From contig CM059624.1 in assembly GCA_030435675.1 (NCBI GenBank), forward strand, positions 16,578,769 through 16,642,768: a stretch of DNA of 64,000 nucleotides, in the 5' to 3' direction. A program made the position numbers and the translations under genes. Below are positions 24,506 through 37,501 of the stretch, piece by piece (the first letter of the stretch is position 1; each line of letters begins with the position of its first letter). The notes below the pieces were generated by a model, which had not been told where the DNA came from, ran no database searches, and saw only the letters and a program-made list of their open reading frames with translations. The DNA comes from Steinernema hermaphroditum. Lineage: Eukaryota; Nematoda; Chromadorea; Rhabditida; Steinernematidae.

Positions 24506-27500
24506 TTGGAGCAGGAGGGTCCGATGCAGAACTCTTTGCATGAACAAGGCCCTATCTGTCTCGAATTGAAAGTTTTGCAGGAAACTAAGATAGTCCACAG
24601 TAAATCCAACGAGAGTAGGCGCGTTCGATCAGGCTCGTGCAGTTCTACAAGATCCAATCATAAAAATGCTATGGTACTTTGGAGCAGGAGGGTCAGATGC
24701 AGAGCTCTTGGTGTGAGCAAGGGCCCTGCTGTCTCGAATTGAAAGTTTTGCAGGAAACTAAGATAGTCCACAGGAAATCCAACGAGAGTAGGCGCGTTCG
24801 ATCAGGCTCGTGCAGTTCTACAAGATCCAATCATGAAAATGCTATGGTACTTTGGAGCAGGAGGGTCAGATGCAGAACTCTTTGTATGAACAAGGCCCTA
24901 ACTGTCTCGAATTGAAAGTTTTGCAGGAAACTAAGATAGTCCACAGTAATCCGAACGGGAATAGGCGCGTTCGATCAGGCTCGTGCAGTTCTACAAGATC
25001 CAATCATAAAAATGCTATGGTACTTTGGAGCAGGAGGGTCAGATGCAGAGCTCTTGGTGTGAGCAAGGGCCCTGCTGTCTCGAATTGAAAGTTTTGCAGG
25101 AAACTAAGATAGTCCACAGGAAATCCAACGAGAGTAGGCGCGTTCGATCAGGCTCGTGCAGTTCTACAAGATCCAATCATAAAAATGCTATGGTACTTTG
25201 GAGCAGGAGGGTCAGATGCAGAGCTCTTGGTGTGAGCAAGGGCCCTGCTGTCTCGAATTGAAAGTTTTGCAGGAAACTAAGATAGTCTGCAGGAAATCCA
25301 ACGAGAGTAGGCGCGTTCGATCAGGCTCGTGCAGTTCTACAAGATCCAATCATAAAAATGCTATGGTACTTTGGAGCGGAGGGGTCCGATGCAGAACTCT
25401 TTGTATGAACAAGGCCCTATCTGTCTCGAATTGAAAGTTTTGCAGGAAACTAAGATAGTCCACAGGTAATCCAACGGGAATAGGCGCGTTCGATCAGGCT
25501 CGTGCAGTTCTACAAGATCCAATCATAAAAATGCTATGGTACTTTGGAGCAGGAGGGTCAGATGCAGAGCTCTTGGTGTGAGCAAGGGCCCTGCTGTCTC
25601 GAATTGAAAGTTTTGCAGGAAACTAAGATAGTCCACAGGAAATCCAACGAGAGTAGGCGCGTTCGATCAGGCTCGTGCAGTTCTACAAGATCCAATCATA
25701 AAAATGCTATGGTACTTTGGAGCGGAGGAGGGTCAGATGCAGAACTCTTTGTATGAACAAGGCCCTAACTGTCTCGAATTGAAAGTTTTGCAGGAAACTA
25801 AGATAGTCCACAGTAATCCAACGGGAATAGGCGCGTTCGATCAGGCTCGTGCAGTTCTACAAGATCCAATCATAAAAATGCTATGGTACTTTGGAGCAGG
25901 AGGGTCAGATGCAGAGCTCTTGGTGTGAGCAAGGGCCCTGCTGTCTCGAATTGAAAGTTTTGCAGGAAACTAAGATAGTCCACAGGAAATCCAACGAGAG
26001 TAGGCGCGTTCGATCAGGCTCGTGCAGTTCTACAAGATCCAATCATAAAAATGCTATGGTACTTTGGAGCAGGAGGGGTCAGATGCATAACTCTTTGTAT
26101 GAACAAGGCCCTAACTGTCTCGAATTGAAAGTTTTGCAGGAAACTAAGATAGTCCACAGGTAATCCAACGGGAATAGGCGCGTTCGATCAGGCTCGTGCA
26201 GTTCTACAAGATGCAATCATAAAAATGCTATGGTACTTTGGAGCAGGAGGGTCAGATGCAGAGCTCTTGGTGTGAGCAAGGGCCCTGCTGTCTCGAATTG
26301 AAAGTTTTGCAGGAAACTAAGATAGTCCACAGGAAATCCAACGAGAGTAGGCGCGTTCGATCAGGCTCGTGCAGTTCTACAAGATCCAATCATAAAAATG
26401 CTATGGTACTTTGGAGCAGGAGGGTCAGATGCAGAGCTCTTGGTGTGAGCAAGGGCCCTGCTGTCTCGAATTGAAAGTTTTGCAGGAAACTAAGATAGTC
26501 CACAGGAAATCCAACGAGAGTAGGCGCGTTCGATCAGGCTCGTGCAGTTCTACAAGATCCAATCATAAAAATGCTATGGTACTTTGGAGCAGGAGGGGTC
26601 CGATGCAGAACTCTTTGCATGAACAAGGCCCTATCTGTCTCGAATTGAAAGTTTTGCAGGAAACTAAGATAGTCCACAGGTAATCCAACGGGAATAGGCG
26701 CGTTCGATCAGGCTCGTGCAGTTCTACAAGATCCAATCATAAAAATGCTATGGTACTTTGGAGCAGGAGGGTCAGATGCAGAGCTCTTGGTGTGAGCAAG
26801 GGCCCTGCTGTCTCGAATTGAAAGTTTTGCAGGAAACTAAGATAGTCCACAGGAAATCCAACGAGAGTAGGCGCGTTCGATCAGGCTCGTGCAGTTCTAC
26901 AAGATCCAATCATAAAAATGCTATGGTACTTTGGAGCAGGAGGGGTCAGATGCATAACTCTTTGTATGAACAAGGCCCTAACTGTCTCGAATTGAAAGTT
27001 TTGCAGGAAACTAAGATAGTCCACAGGTAATCCAACGGGAATAGGCGCGTTCGATCAGGCTCGTGCAGTTCTACAAGATCCAATCATAAAAATGCTATGG
27101 TACTTTGGAGCAGGAGGGTCAGATGCAGAGCTCTTGGTGTGAGCAAGGGCCCTGCTGTCTCGAATTGAAAGTTTTGCAGGAAACTAAGATAGTCCACAGG
27201 AAATCCAACGAGAGTAGGCGCGTTCGATCAGGCTCGTGCAGTTCTACAAGATGCAATCATAAAAATGCTATGGTACTTTGGAGCAGGAGGGTCAGATGCA
27301 GAGCTCTTGGTGTGAGCAAGGGCCCTAGCTGTCTCGAATTGAAAGTTTTGCAGGAAACTAAGATAGTCCACAGGAAATCCAACGAGAGTAGGCGCGTTCG
27401 ATCAGGCTCGTGCAGTTCTACAAGATCCAATCATAAAAATGCTATGGTACTTTGGAGCAGGAGGGTCAGATGCAGAGCTCTTGGTGTGAGCAAGGGCCCT

Positions 27501-27971
27501 GCTGTCTCGAATTGAAAGTTTTGCAGGAAACTAAGATAGTCCACAGGAAATCCAACGAGAGTAGGCGCGTTCGATCAGGCTCGTGCAGTTCTACAAGATC
27601 CAATCATAAAAATGCTATGGTACTTTGGAGCAGGAGGGGTCAGATGCATAACTCTTTGTATGAACAAGGCCCTAACTGTCTCGAATTGAAAGTTTTGCAG
27701 GAAACTAAGATAGTCCACAGGAAATCCAACGAGAGTAGGCGCGTTCGATCAGGCTCGTGCAGTTCTACAAGATCCAATCATAAAAATGCTATGGTACTTT
27801 GGAGCAGGAGGGTCAGATGCAGAGCTCTTGGTGTGAGCAAGGGCCCTGCTGTCTCGAATTGAAAGTTTTGCAGGAAACTAAGATAGTCCACAGGAAATCC
27901 AACGAGAGTAGGCGCGTTCGATCAGGCTCGTGCAGTTCTACAAGATCCAATCATAAAAATGCTATGGTACT

Positions 27972-28663
27972 TTGGAGCAGGAGGGTCAGATGCAGAGCTG
28001 TTGGTGTGAGCAAGGGCCCTGCTGTCTCGAATTGAAAGTTTTGCAGGAAACTAAGATAGTCTGCAGGAAATCCAACGAGAGTAGGCGCGTTCGATCAGGC
28101 TCGTGCAGTTCTATAAGATCCAATCATAAAAATGCTATGGTACTTTGGAGCGGAGGGGTCAGATGCATAACTCTTTGTATGAACAAGGCCCTAACTGTCT
28201 CAAATTGAAAGTTTTGCAGGAAACTAAGATAGTCCACAGGAAATCCAACGAGAGTAGGCGCGTTCGATCAGGCTCGTGCAGTTCTACAAGATCCAATCAT
28301 AAAAATGCTATGGTACTTTGGAGCAGGAGGGTCAGATGCAGAACTCTTTGCATGAACAAGGCCCTATCTGTCTCGAATTGAAAGTTTTGCAGGAAACTAA
28401 GATAGTCCACAGGAAATCCAACGAGAGTAGGCGCGTTCAATCAGGCTCGTGCAGTTCTACAAGATGGAATCATAAAAATGCTATGGTACTTTGGAGCAGG
28501 AGGGTCAGATGCAGAGCTCTTGGTGTGAGCAAGGGCCCTGCTGTCTCGAATTGAAAGTTTTGCAGGAAACTAAGATAGTCCACAGGAAATCCAACGAGAG
28601 TAGGCGCGTTCGATCAGGCTCGTGCAGTTCTACAAGATCCAATCATAAAAATGCTATGGTACT
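27972..28663 (+). repeat. Marked four-monomer block, copy 2
   Basis: It repeats the marker series of 23814-24505, with the TCAAATTG site at 28200 against 24042 (offset 4158). Differences are few: GCGTTCAATCAGG near 28435, a CpG-to-CpA change, and a different following monomer (GGGTCAG rather than GGGTCCG). A looser third copy with TTCTATAAG and TCTCAAATTG lies at 38022-38541, with TCAAATTG at 38251. Confidence 0.75.
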
Positions 28664-29355
28664 TTGGAGCAGGAGGGTCAGATGCAGAACTCTTTGTATG
28701 AACAAGGCCCTATCTGTCTCGAATTGAAAGTTTTGCAGGAAACTAAGATAGTCCACAGTAAATCCAACGAGAGTAGGCGCGTTCGATCAGGCTCGTGCAG
28801 TTCTACAAGATCCAATCATAAAAATGCTATGGTACTTTGGAGCAGGAGGGTCAGATGCAGAGCTCTTGGTGTGAGCAAGGGCCCTGCTGTCTCGAATTGA
28901 AAGTTTTGCAGGAAACTAAGATAGTCCACAGGAAATCCAACGAGAGTAGGCGCGTTCGATCAGGCTCGTGCAGTTCTACAAGATCCAATCATAAAAATGT
29001 ATGGTATTTGGAGCAGGAGGGGTCAGATGCAGAACTCTTTGTATGAACAAGGCCCTAACTGTCTCGAATTGAAAGTTTTGCAGGAAACTAAGATAGTCCA
29101 CAGTAATCCGAATGGGAGTAGGCGCGTTCGATCAGGCTCGTGCAGTTCTACAAGATGGAATCATAAAAATGCTATGGTACTTTGGAGCAGGAGGGTCAGA
29201 TGCAGAGCTCTTGGTGTGAGCAAGGGCCCTAGCTGTCTCGAATTGAAAGTTTTGCAGGAAACTAAGATAGTCCACAGGAAATCCAACGAGAGTAGGCGCG
29301 TTCGATCAGGCTCGTGCAGTTCTACAAGATCCAATCATAAAAATGCTATGGTACT

Positions 29356-29875
29356 TTGGAGCAGGAGGGGTCAGATGCATAACTCTTTGTACGAACAAGG
29401 CCCTAACTGTCTCGAATTGAAAGTTTTGCAGGAAACTAAGATAGTCCACAGTAATCCGAATGGGAATAGGCGCGTTCGATCAGGCTCGTGCAGTTCTACA
29501 AGATGGAATCATAAAAATGATATGGTACTTTGGAGCAGGAGGGTCAGATGCAGAGCTCTTTGTGTGAGCAAGGGCCCTGCTGTCTCGAATTGAAAGTTTT
29601 GCAGGAAACTAAGATAGTCCACAGGAAATCCAACGAGAGTAGGCGCGTTCAATCAGGCTCGTGCAGTTCTACAAGATGGAATCATAAAAATGCTATGGTA
29701 CTTTGGAGCAGGAGGGTCAGATGCAGAGCTCTTGGTGTGAGCAAGGGCCCTGCTGTCTCGAATTGAAAGTTTTGCAGGAAACTAAGATAGTCCACAGGAA
29801 ATCCAACGAGAGTAGACGCGTTCGATCAGGCTCGTGCAGTTCTACAAGATCCAATCATAAAAATGCTATGGTACT
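29356..29875 (+). repeat. Marked three-monomer block, copy 1
   Basis: Order: a GCATAACTC monomer with GTAATCCGAATGGGAATAGG, GATGGAATC and ATGATATGG; a GAGCTCTTTGTGTGAGC monomer with GCGTTCAATCAGG and GATGGAATC; then a GAGCTCTTGG monomer with AGTAGACGCG. The same unusual series recurs at 38703 and 41955, so this approximately 519-bp block has been copied over long distances. Confidence 0.75.
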
Positions 29876-32800
29876 TTGGAGCAGGAGGGTCCGATGCAGA
29901 ACTCTTTGCATGAACAAGGCCCTATCTGTCTCGAATTGAAAGTTTTGCAGGAAACTAAGATAGTCCACAGTAAATCCAACGAGAGTAGACGCGTTCGATC
30001 AGGCTCGTGCAGTTCTACAAGATCCAATCATAAAAATGCTATGGTACTTTGGAGCAGGAGGGTCCGATGCAGAACTCTTTGCATGAACAAGGCCCTATCT
30101 GTCTCGAATTGAAAGTTTTGCAGGAAACTAAGATAGTCCACAGGAAATCCAACGAGAGTAGGCGCGTTCGATCAGGCTCGTGCAGTTCTACAAGATCCAA
30201 TCATAAAAATGCTATGGTACTTTGGAGCAGGAGGGGTCAGATGCAGAACTCTTTGTATGAACAAGGGCCCTATCTGTCTCGAATTGAAAGTTTTGCAGGA
30301 AACTAAGATAGTCCACAGGAAATCCAACGAGAGTAGGCGCGTTCGATCAGGCTCGTGCAGTTCTACAAGATCCAATCATAAAAATGCTATGGTACTTTGG
30401 AGCAGGAGGGTCAGATGCAGAGCTCTTGGTGTGAGCAAGGGCCCTGCTGTCTCGAATTGAAAGTTTTGCAGGAAACTAAGATAGTCCACAGGAAATCCAA
30501 CGAGAGTAGGCGCGTTCGATCAGGCTCGTGCAGTTCTACAAGATCCAATCATAAAAATGCTATGGTACTTTGGAGCAGGAGGGTCAGATGCAGAACTCTT
30601 TGTATGAACAAGGGCCCTATCTGTCTCGAATTGAAAGTTTTGCAGGAAACTAAGATAGTCCACAGGAAATCCAACGAGAGTAGGCGCGTTCGATCAGGCT
30701 CGTGCAGTTCTACAAGATCCAATCATAAAAATGCTATGGTACTTTGGAGCAGGAGGGGTCCGATGCAGAACTCTTTGCATGAACAAGGGCCCTATCTGTC
30801 TCGAATTGAAAGTTTTGCAGGAAACTAAGATAGTCCACAGGAAATCCAACGAGAGTAGGCGCGTTCGATCAGGCTCGTGCAGTTCTACAAGATCCAATCA
30901 TAAAAATGCTATGGTACTTTGGAGCAGGAGGGTCAGATGCAGAGCTCTTGGTGTGAGCAAGGGCCCTGCTGTCTCGAATTGAAAGTTTTGCAGGAAACTA
31001 AGATAGTCCACAGGAAATCCAACGAGAGTAGGCGCGTTCGATCAGGCTCGTGCAGTTCTACAAGATCCAATCATAAAAATGCTATGGTACTTTGGAGCAG
31101 GAGGGTCCGATGCAGAACTCTTTGCATGAACAAGGCCCTATCTGTCTCGAATTGAAAGTTTTGCAGGAAACTAAGATAGTCCACAGGAAATCCAACGAGA
31201 GTAGGCGCGTTCGATCAGGCTCGTGCAGTTCTACAAGATCCAATCATAAAAATGCTATGGTACTTTGGAGCAGGAGGGGTCAGATGCAGAACTCTTTGTA
31301 TGAACAAGGGCCCTATCTGTCTCGAATTGAAAGTTTTGCAGGAAACTAAGATAGTCCACAGGAAATCCAACGAGAGTAGGCGCGTTCGATCAGGCTCGTG
31401 CAGTTCTACAAGATCCAATCATAAAAATGCTATGGTACTTTGGAGCGGAGGGGTCCGATGCAGAACTCTTTGCATGAACAAGGCCCTATCTGTCTCGAAT
31501 TGAAAGTTTTGCAGGAAACTAAGATAGTCCACAGGAAATCCAACGAGAGTAGGCGCGTTCGATCAGGCTCGTGCAGTTCTACAAGATCCAATCATAAAAA
31601 TGCTATGGTACTTTGGAGCAGGAGGGTCAGATGCAGAGCTCTTGGTGTGAGCAAGGGCCCTGCTGTCTCGAATTGAAAGTTTTGCAGGAAACTAAGATAG
31701 TCCACAGGAAATCCAACGAGAGTAGGCGCGTTCGATCAGGCTCGTGCAGTTCTACAAGATCCAATCATAAAAATGCTATGGTACTTTGGAGCAGGAGGGT
31801 CCGATGCAGAACTCTTTGCATGAACAAGGCCCTATCTGTCTCGAATTGAAAGTTTTGCAGGAAACTAAGATAGTCCACAGGAAATCCAACGAGAGTAGGC
31901 GCGTTCGATCAGGCTCGTGCAGTTCTACAAGATCCAATCATAAAAATGCTATGGTACTTTGGAGCAGGAGGGGTCAGATGCAGAACTCTTTGTATGAACA
32001 AGGCCCTATCTGTCTCGAATTGAAAGTTTTGCAGGAAACTAAGATAGTCCACAGGAAATCCAACGAGAGTAGGCGCGTTCGATCAGGCTCGTGCAGTTCT
32101 ACAAGATCCAATCATAAAAATGCTATGGTACTTTGGAGCAGGAGGGTCAGATGCAGAGCTCTTGGTGTGAGCAAGGGCCCTGCTGTCTCGAATTGAAAGT
32201 TTTGCAGGAAACTAAGATAGTCCACAGGAAATCCAACGAGAGTAGGCGCGTTCGATCAGGCTCGTGCAGTTCTACAAGATCCAATCATAAAAATGCTATG
32301 GTACTTTGGAGCAGGAGGGTCAGATGCAGAGCTGTTGGTGTGAGCAAGGGCCCTGCTGTCTCGAATTGAAAGTTTTGCAGGAAACTAAGATAGTCTACAG
32401 GAAATCCAACGAGAGTAGGCGCGTTCGATCAGGCTCGTGCAGTTCTACAAGATCCAATCATAAAAATGCTATGGTACTTTGGAGCAGGAGGGTCCGATGC
32501 AGAACTCTTTGCATGAACAAGGCCCTATCTGTCTCGAATTGAAAGTTTTGCAGGAAACTAAGATAGTCCACAGGAAATCCAACGAGAGTAGGCGCGTTCG
32601 ATCAGGCTCGTGCAGTTCTACAAGATCCAATCATAAAAATGCTATGGTACTTTGGAGCAGGAGGGTCAGATGCAGAACTCTTTGTATGATCAAGGGCCCT
32701 ATCTGTCTCGAATTGAAAGTTTTGCAGGAAACTAAGATAGTCCGCAGGAAATCCAACGAGAGTAGGCGCGTTCGATCAGGCTCGTGCAGTTCTACAAGAT

Positions 32801-35800
32801 CCAATCATAAAAATGCTATGGTACTTTGGAGCAGGAGGGGTCAGATGCAGAACTCTTTGTATGAACAAGGCCCTATCTGTCTCGAATTGAAAGTTTTGCA
32901 GGAAACTAAGATAGTCCACAGGAAATCCAACGAGAGTAGGCGCGTTCGATCAGGCTCGTGCAGTTCTACAAGATCCAATCATAAAAATGCTATGGTACTT
33001 TGGAGCAGGAGGGTCAGATGCAGAGCTCTTGGTGTGAGCAAGGGCTCTGCTGTCTCGAATTGAAAGTTTTGCAGGAAACTAAGATAGTCCACAGGAAATC
33101 CAACGAGAGTAGGCGCGTTCGATCAGGCTCGTGCAGTTCTACAAGATCCAATCATAAAAATGCTATGGTACTTTGGAGCAGGAGGGTCAGATGCAGAGCT
33201 CTTGGTGTGAGCAAGGGCCCTGCTGTCTCGAATTGAAAGTTTTGCAGGAAACTAAGATAGTCCACAGGAAATCCAACGAGAGTAGGCGCGTTCGATCAGG
33301 CTCGTGCAGTTCTACAAGATCCAATCATAAAAATGCTATGGTACTTTGGAGCAGGAGGGTCCGATGCAGAACTCTTTGCATGAACAAGGCCCTATCTGTC
33401 TCGAATTGAAAGTTTTGCAGGAAACTAAGATAGTCCACAGGAAATCCAACGAGAGTAGGCGCGTTCGATCAGGCTCGTGCAGTTCTACAAGATCCAATCA
33501 TAAAAATGCTATGGTACTTTGGAGCAGGAGGGTCAGATGCAGAGCTCTTGGTGTGAGCAAGGGCCCTGCTGTCTCGAATTGAAAGTTTTGCAGGAAACTA
33601 AGATAGTCCACAGGAAATCCAACGAGAGTAGGCGCGTTCGATCAGGCTCGTGCAGTTCTACAAGATCCAATCATGAAATATTGGATCGGAGGGGGGTCAG
33701 ATGCATAACTCTTTGTATGAACAAGGCCCTAACTGTCTCGAATTGAAAGTTTTGCAGGAAACTAAGATAGTCCACAGGAAATCCAACGAGAGTAGGCGCG
33801 TTCGATCAGGCTCGTGCAGTTCTACAAGATCCAATCATAAAAATGCTATGGTACTTTGGAGCAGGAGGGTCAGATGCAGAGCTCTTGGTGTGAGCAAGGG
33901 CCCTGCTGTCTCGAATTGAAAGTTTTGCAGGAAACTAAGATAGTCCACAGGAAATCCAACGAGAGTAGGCGCGTTCGATCAGGCTCGTGCAGTTCTACAA
34001 GATCCAATCATAAAAATGCTATGGTACTTTGGAGCAGGAGGGTCAGATGCAGAGCTCTTGGTGTGAGCAAGGGCCCTAGCTGTCTCGAATTGAAAGTTTT
34101 GCAGGAAACTAAGATAGTCCACAGGAAATCCAACGAGAGTAGGCGCGTTCGATCAGGCTCGTGCAGTTCTACAAGATCCAATCATAAAAATGCTATGGTA
34201 CTTTGGAGCAGGAGGGTCAGATGCAGAGCTCTTGGTGTGAGCAAGGGCCCTGCTGTCTCGAATTGAAAGTTTTGCAGGAAACTAAGATAGTCCACAGGAA
34301 ATCCAACGAGAGTAGGCGCGTTCGATCAGGCTCGTGCAGTTCTACAAGATCCAATCATAAAAATGCTATGGTACTTTGGAGCAGGAGGGTCAGATGCAGA
34401 ACTCTTTGTATGAACAAGGCCCTATCTGTCTCGAATTGAAAGTTTTGCAGGAAACTAAGATAGTCCACAGGAAATCCAACGAGAGTAGGCGCGTTCGATC
34501 AGGCTCGTGCAGTTCTACAAGATCCAATCATAAAAATGCTATGGTACTTTGGAGCAGGAGGGTCAGATGCAGAGCTCTTGGTGTGAGCAAGGGCTCTGCT
34601 GTCTCGAATTGAAAGTTTTGCAGGAAACTAAGATAGTCCACAGGAAATCCAACGAGAGTAGGCGCGTTCGATCAGGCTCGTGCAGTTCTACAAGATCCAA
34701 TCATAAAAATGCTATGGTACTTTGGAGCAGGAGGGTCAGATGCAGAGCTGTTGGTGTGAGCAAGGGCCCTGCTGTCTCGAATTGAAAGTTTTGCAGGAAA
34801 CTAAGATAGTCCACAGGAAATCCAACGAGAGTAGGCGCGTTCGATCAGGCTCGTGCAGTTCTACAAGATCCAATCATAAAAATGCTATGGTACTTTGGAG
34901 CAGGAGGGGTCAGATGCATAACTCTTTGTATGAACAAGGCCCTAACTGTCTCGAATTGAAAGTTTTGCAGGAAACTAAGATAGTCCACAGGAAATCCAAC
35001 GAGAGTAGGCGCGTTCGATCAGGCTCGTGCAGTTCTACAAGATCCAATCATAAAAATGCTATGGTACTTTGGAGCAGGAGGGTCAGATGCAGAGCTCTTG
35101 GTGTGAGCAAGGGCCCTGCTGTCTCGAATTGAAAGTTTTGCAGGAAACTAAGATAGTCCACAGGAAATCCAACGAGAGTAGGCGCGTTCGATCAGGCTCG
35201 TGCAGTTCTACAAGATCCAATCATAAAAATGCTATGGTACTTTGGAGCAGGAGGGTCAGATGCAGAACTCTTTGTATGAACAAGGCCCTAACTGTCTCGA
35301 ATTGAAAGTTTTGCAGGAAACTAAGATAGTCCACAGGAAATCCAACGAGAGTAGGCGCGTTCGATCAGGCTCGTGCAGTTCTACAAGATCCAATCATAAA
35401 AATGCTATGGTACTTTGGAGCAGGAGGGTCAGATGCAGAGCTCTTGTTGCATGAACAAGGGCCCTAGCTGTCTCGAATTGAAAGTTTTGCAGGAAACTAA
35501 GATAGTCCACAGGAAATCCAACGAGAGTAGGCGCGTTCGATCAGGCTCGTGCAGTTCTACAAGATCCAATCATAAAAATGCTATGGTACTTTGGAGCAGG
35601 AGGGTCAGATGCAGAGCTCTTGGTGTGAGCAAGGGCCCTTGCTGTCTCGAATTGAAAGTTTTGCAGGAAACTAAGATAGTCCACAGGAAATCCAACGAGA
35701 GTAGGCGCGTTCGATCAGGCTCGTGCAGTTCTACAAGATCCAATCATAAAAATGCTATGGTACTTTGGAGCAGGAGGGTCAGATGCAGAACTCTTTGTAT

Positions 35801-36631
35801 GAACAAGGCCCTATCTGTCTCGAATTGAAAGTTTTGCAGGAAACTAAGATAGTCCACAGGAAATCCAACGAGAGTAGGCGCGTTCGATCAGGCTCGTGCA
35901 GTTCTACAAGATCCAATCATAAAAATGCTATGGTACTTTGGAGCAGGAGGGTCAGATGCAGAGCTCTTTGTGTGAGCAAGGGCCCTGCTGTCTCGAATTG
36001 AAAGTTTTGCAGGAAACTAAGATAGTCCACAGGAAATCCAACGAGAGTAGGCGCGTTCGATCAGGCTCGTGCAGTTCTACAAGATCCAATCATAAAAATG
36101 CTATGGTACTTTGGAGCAGGAGGGTCAGATGCAGAGCTCTTTGTATGATCAAGGGCCCTAGCTGTCTCGAATTGAAAGTTTTGCAGGAAACTAAGATAGT
36201 CCACAGGAAATCCAACGAGAGTAGGCGCGTTCGATCAGGCTCGTGCAGTTCTACAAGATCCAATCATAAAAATGCTATGGTACTTTGGAGCAGGAGGGTC
36301 AGATGCAGAGCTCTTTGTATGAACAAGGGCCCTAGCTGTCTCGAATTGAAAGTTTTGCAGGAAACTAAGATAGTCCACAGGAAATCCAACGAGAGTAGGC
36401 GCGTTCGATCAGGCTCGTGCAGTTCTACAAGATCCAATCATAAAAATGCTATGGTACTTTGGAGCAGGAGGGTCCGATGCAGAACTCTTTGCATGAACAA
36501 GGCCCTATCTGTCTCGAATTGAAAGTTTTGCAGGAAACTAAGATAGTCCACAGGAAATCCAACGAGAGTAGGCGCGTTCGATCAGGCTCGTGCAGTTCTA
36601 CAAGATCCAATCATAAAAATGCTATGGTACT

Positions 36632-36792
36632 TTGGAGCAGGAGGGTCAGATGCAGAGCTGTTGGTGTGAGCAAGGGCCCTGCTGTCTCGAATTGAAAGTT
36701 TTGCAGGAAACTAAGATAGTCCACAGGAAATCCAACGAGAGTAGGCGCGTTCGATCAGGCTCGTGCAGTTCTACAAGATCCAATCATGAAAA
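36632..36792 (+). repeat. First regularly recurring 161-bp monomer
   Basis: The junction reads CATGAAAATTGGAGCGG: the GCTATGGTACTT segment is gone and the landmark spacing is 161 bp. The G in CATGAAAATT marks one of two short alleles; the other, CATAAAAATT, dominates after about 50 kb. A full-length CATGAAAATGC monomer near 24833 could be a relative of the progenitor. Confidence 0.8.
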
Positions 36793-37312
36793 TTGGAGCG
36801 GAGGGGTCAGATGCATAACTCTTTGTATGAACAAGGCCCTAACTGTCTCGAATTGAAAGTTTTGCAGGAAACTAAGATAGTCCACAGGAAATCCAACGAG
36901 AGTAGGCGCGTTCGATCAGGCTCGTGCAGTTCTACAAGATCCAATCATAAAAATGCTATGGTACTTTGGAGCAGGAGGGTCAGATGCAGAGCTCTTGGTG
37001 TGAGCAAGGGCTCTGCTGTCTCGAATTGAAAGTTTTGCAGGAAACTAAGATAGTCCACAGGAAATCCAACGAGAGTAGGCGCGTTCGATCAGGCTCGTGC
37101 AGTTCTACAAGATCCAATCATAAAAATGCTATGGTACTTTGGAGCAGGAGGGTCAGATGCAGAGCTCTTTGTATGAACAAGGGCCCTAGCTGTCTCGAAT
37201 TGAAAGTTTTGCAGGAAACTAAGATAGTCCACAGGAAATCCAACGAGAGTAGGCGCGTTCGATCAGGCTCGTGCAGTTCTACAAGATCCAATCATAAAAA
37301 TGCTATGGTACT

Positions 37313-37501
37313 TTGGAGCAGGAGGGTCAGATGCAGAACTCTTTGTATGAAGGGCCCTGCTGTCTCGAAGGGCCCTAGCTGTCTCGAATTGAAAGTTTTG
37401 CAGGAAACTAAGATAGTCCACAGGAAATCCAACGAGAGTAGGCGCGTTCGATCAGGCTCGTGCAGTTCTACAAGATCCAATCATAAAAATGCTATGGTAC
37501 T
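37313..37501 (+). repeat. 189-bp monomer with an internal microduplication
   Basis: The segment GAAGGGCCCTGCTGTCTC at 37349-37366 is followed directly by GAAGGGCCCTAGCTGTCTC at 37367-37385. The first copy matches the CTGCTG subtype and the second the CTAGCTG subtype, and the ACA of TATGAACAAGG is lost. The two halves therefore look like two different monomer subtypes joined at GAAGGG/GGCCCT, giving 16 extra bases. This is a visible product of out-of-register exchange or template switching. Confidence 0.8.

Larger units (their letters stand above)
8914..36631 (+). repeat. Regular 173/174-bp monomer domain
   Basis: Copies here differ mainly at a few diagnostic sites. These are the subtype box (GAGCTCTTGGTGTG, GAGCTGTTGGTGTG, GAACTCTTTGCATG, GAACTCTTTGTATG or TAACTCTTTGTATG), the CCAACGAGAG versus CCAACGGGAA box, GATCCAATC versus GATGGAATC or GATGCAATC, GGGTCAG versus GGGTCCG, and a single-G gain giving GGAGGGGTCAG. 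The 174-bp copies come from that G gain or from GGGCCCTA. Subtypes are interspersed rather than in long pure runs, with only local higher-order repeats. No gene or inserted element is seen. Confidence 0.9.
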
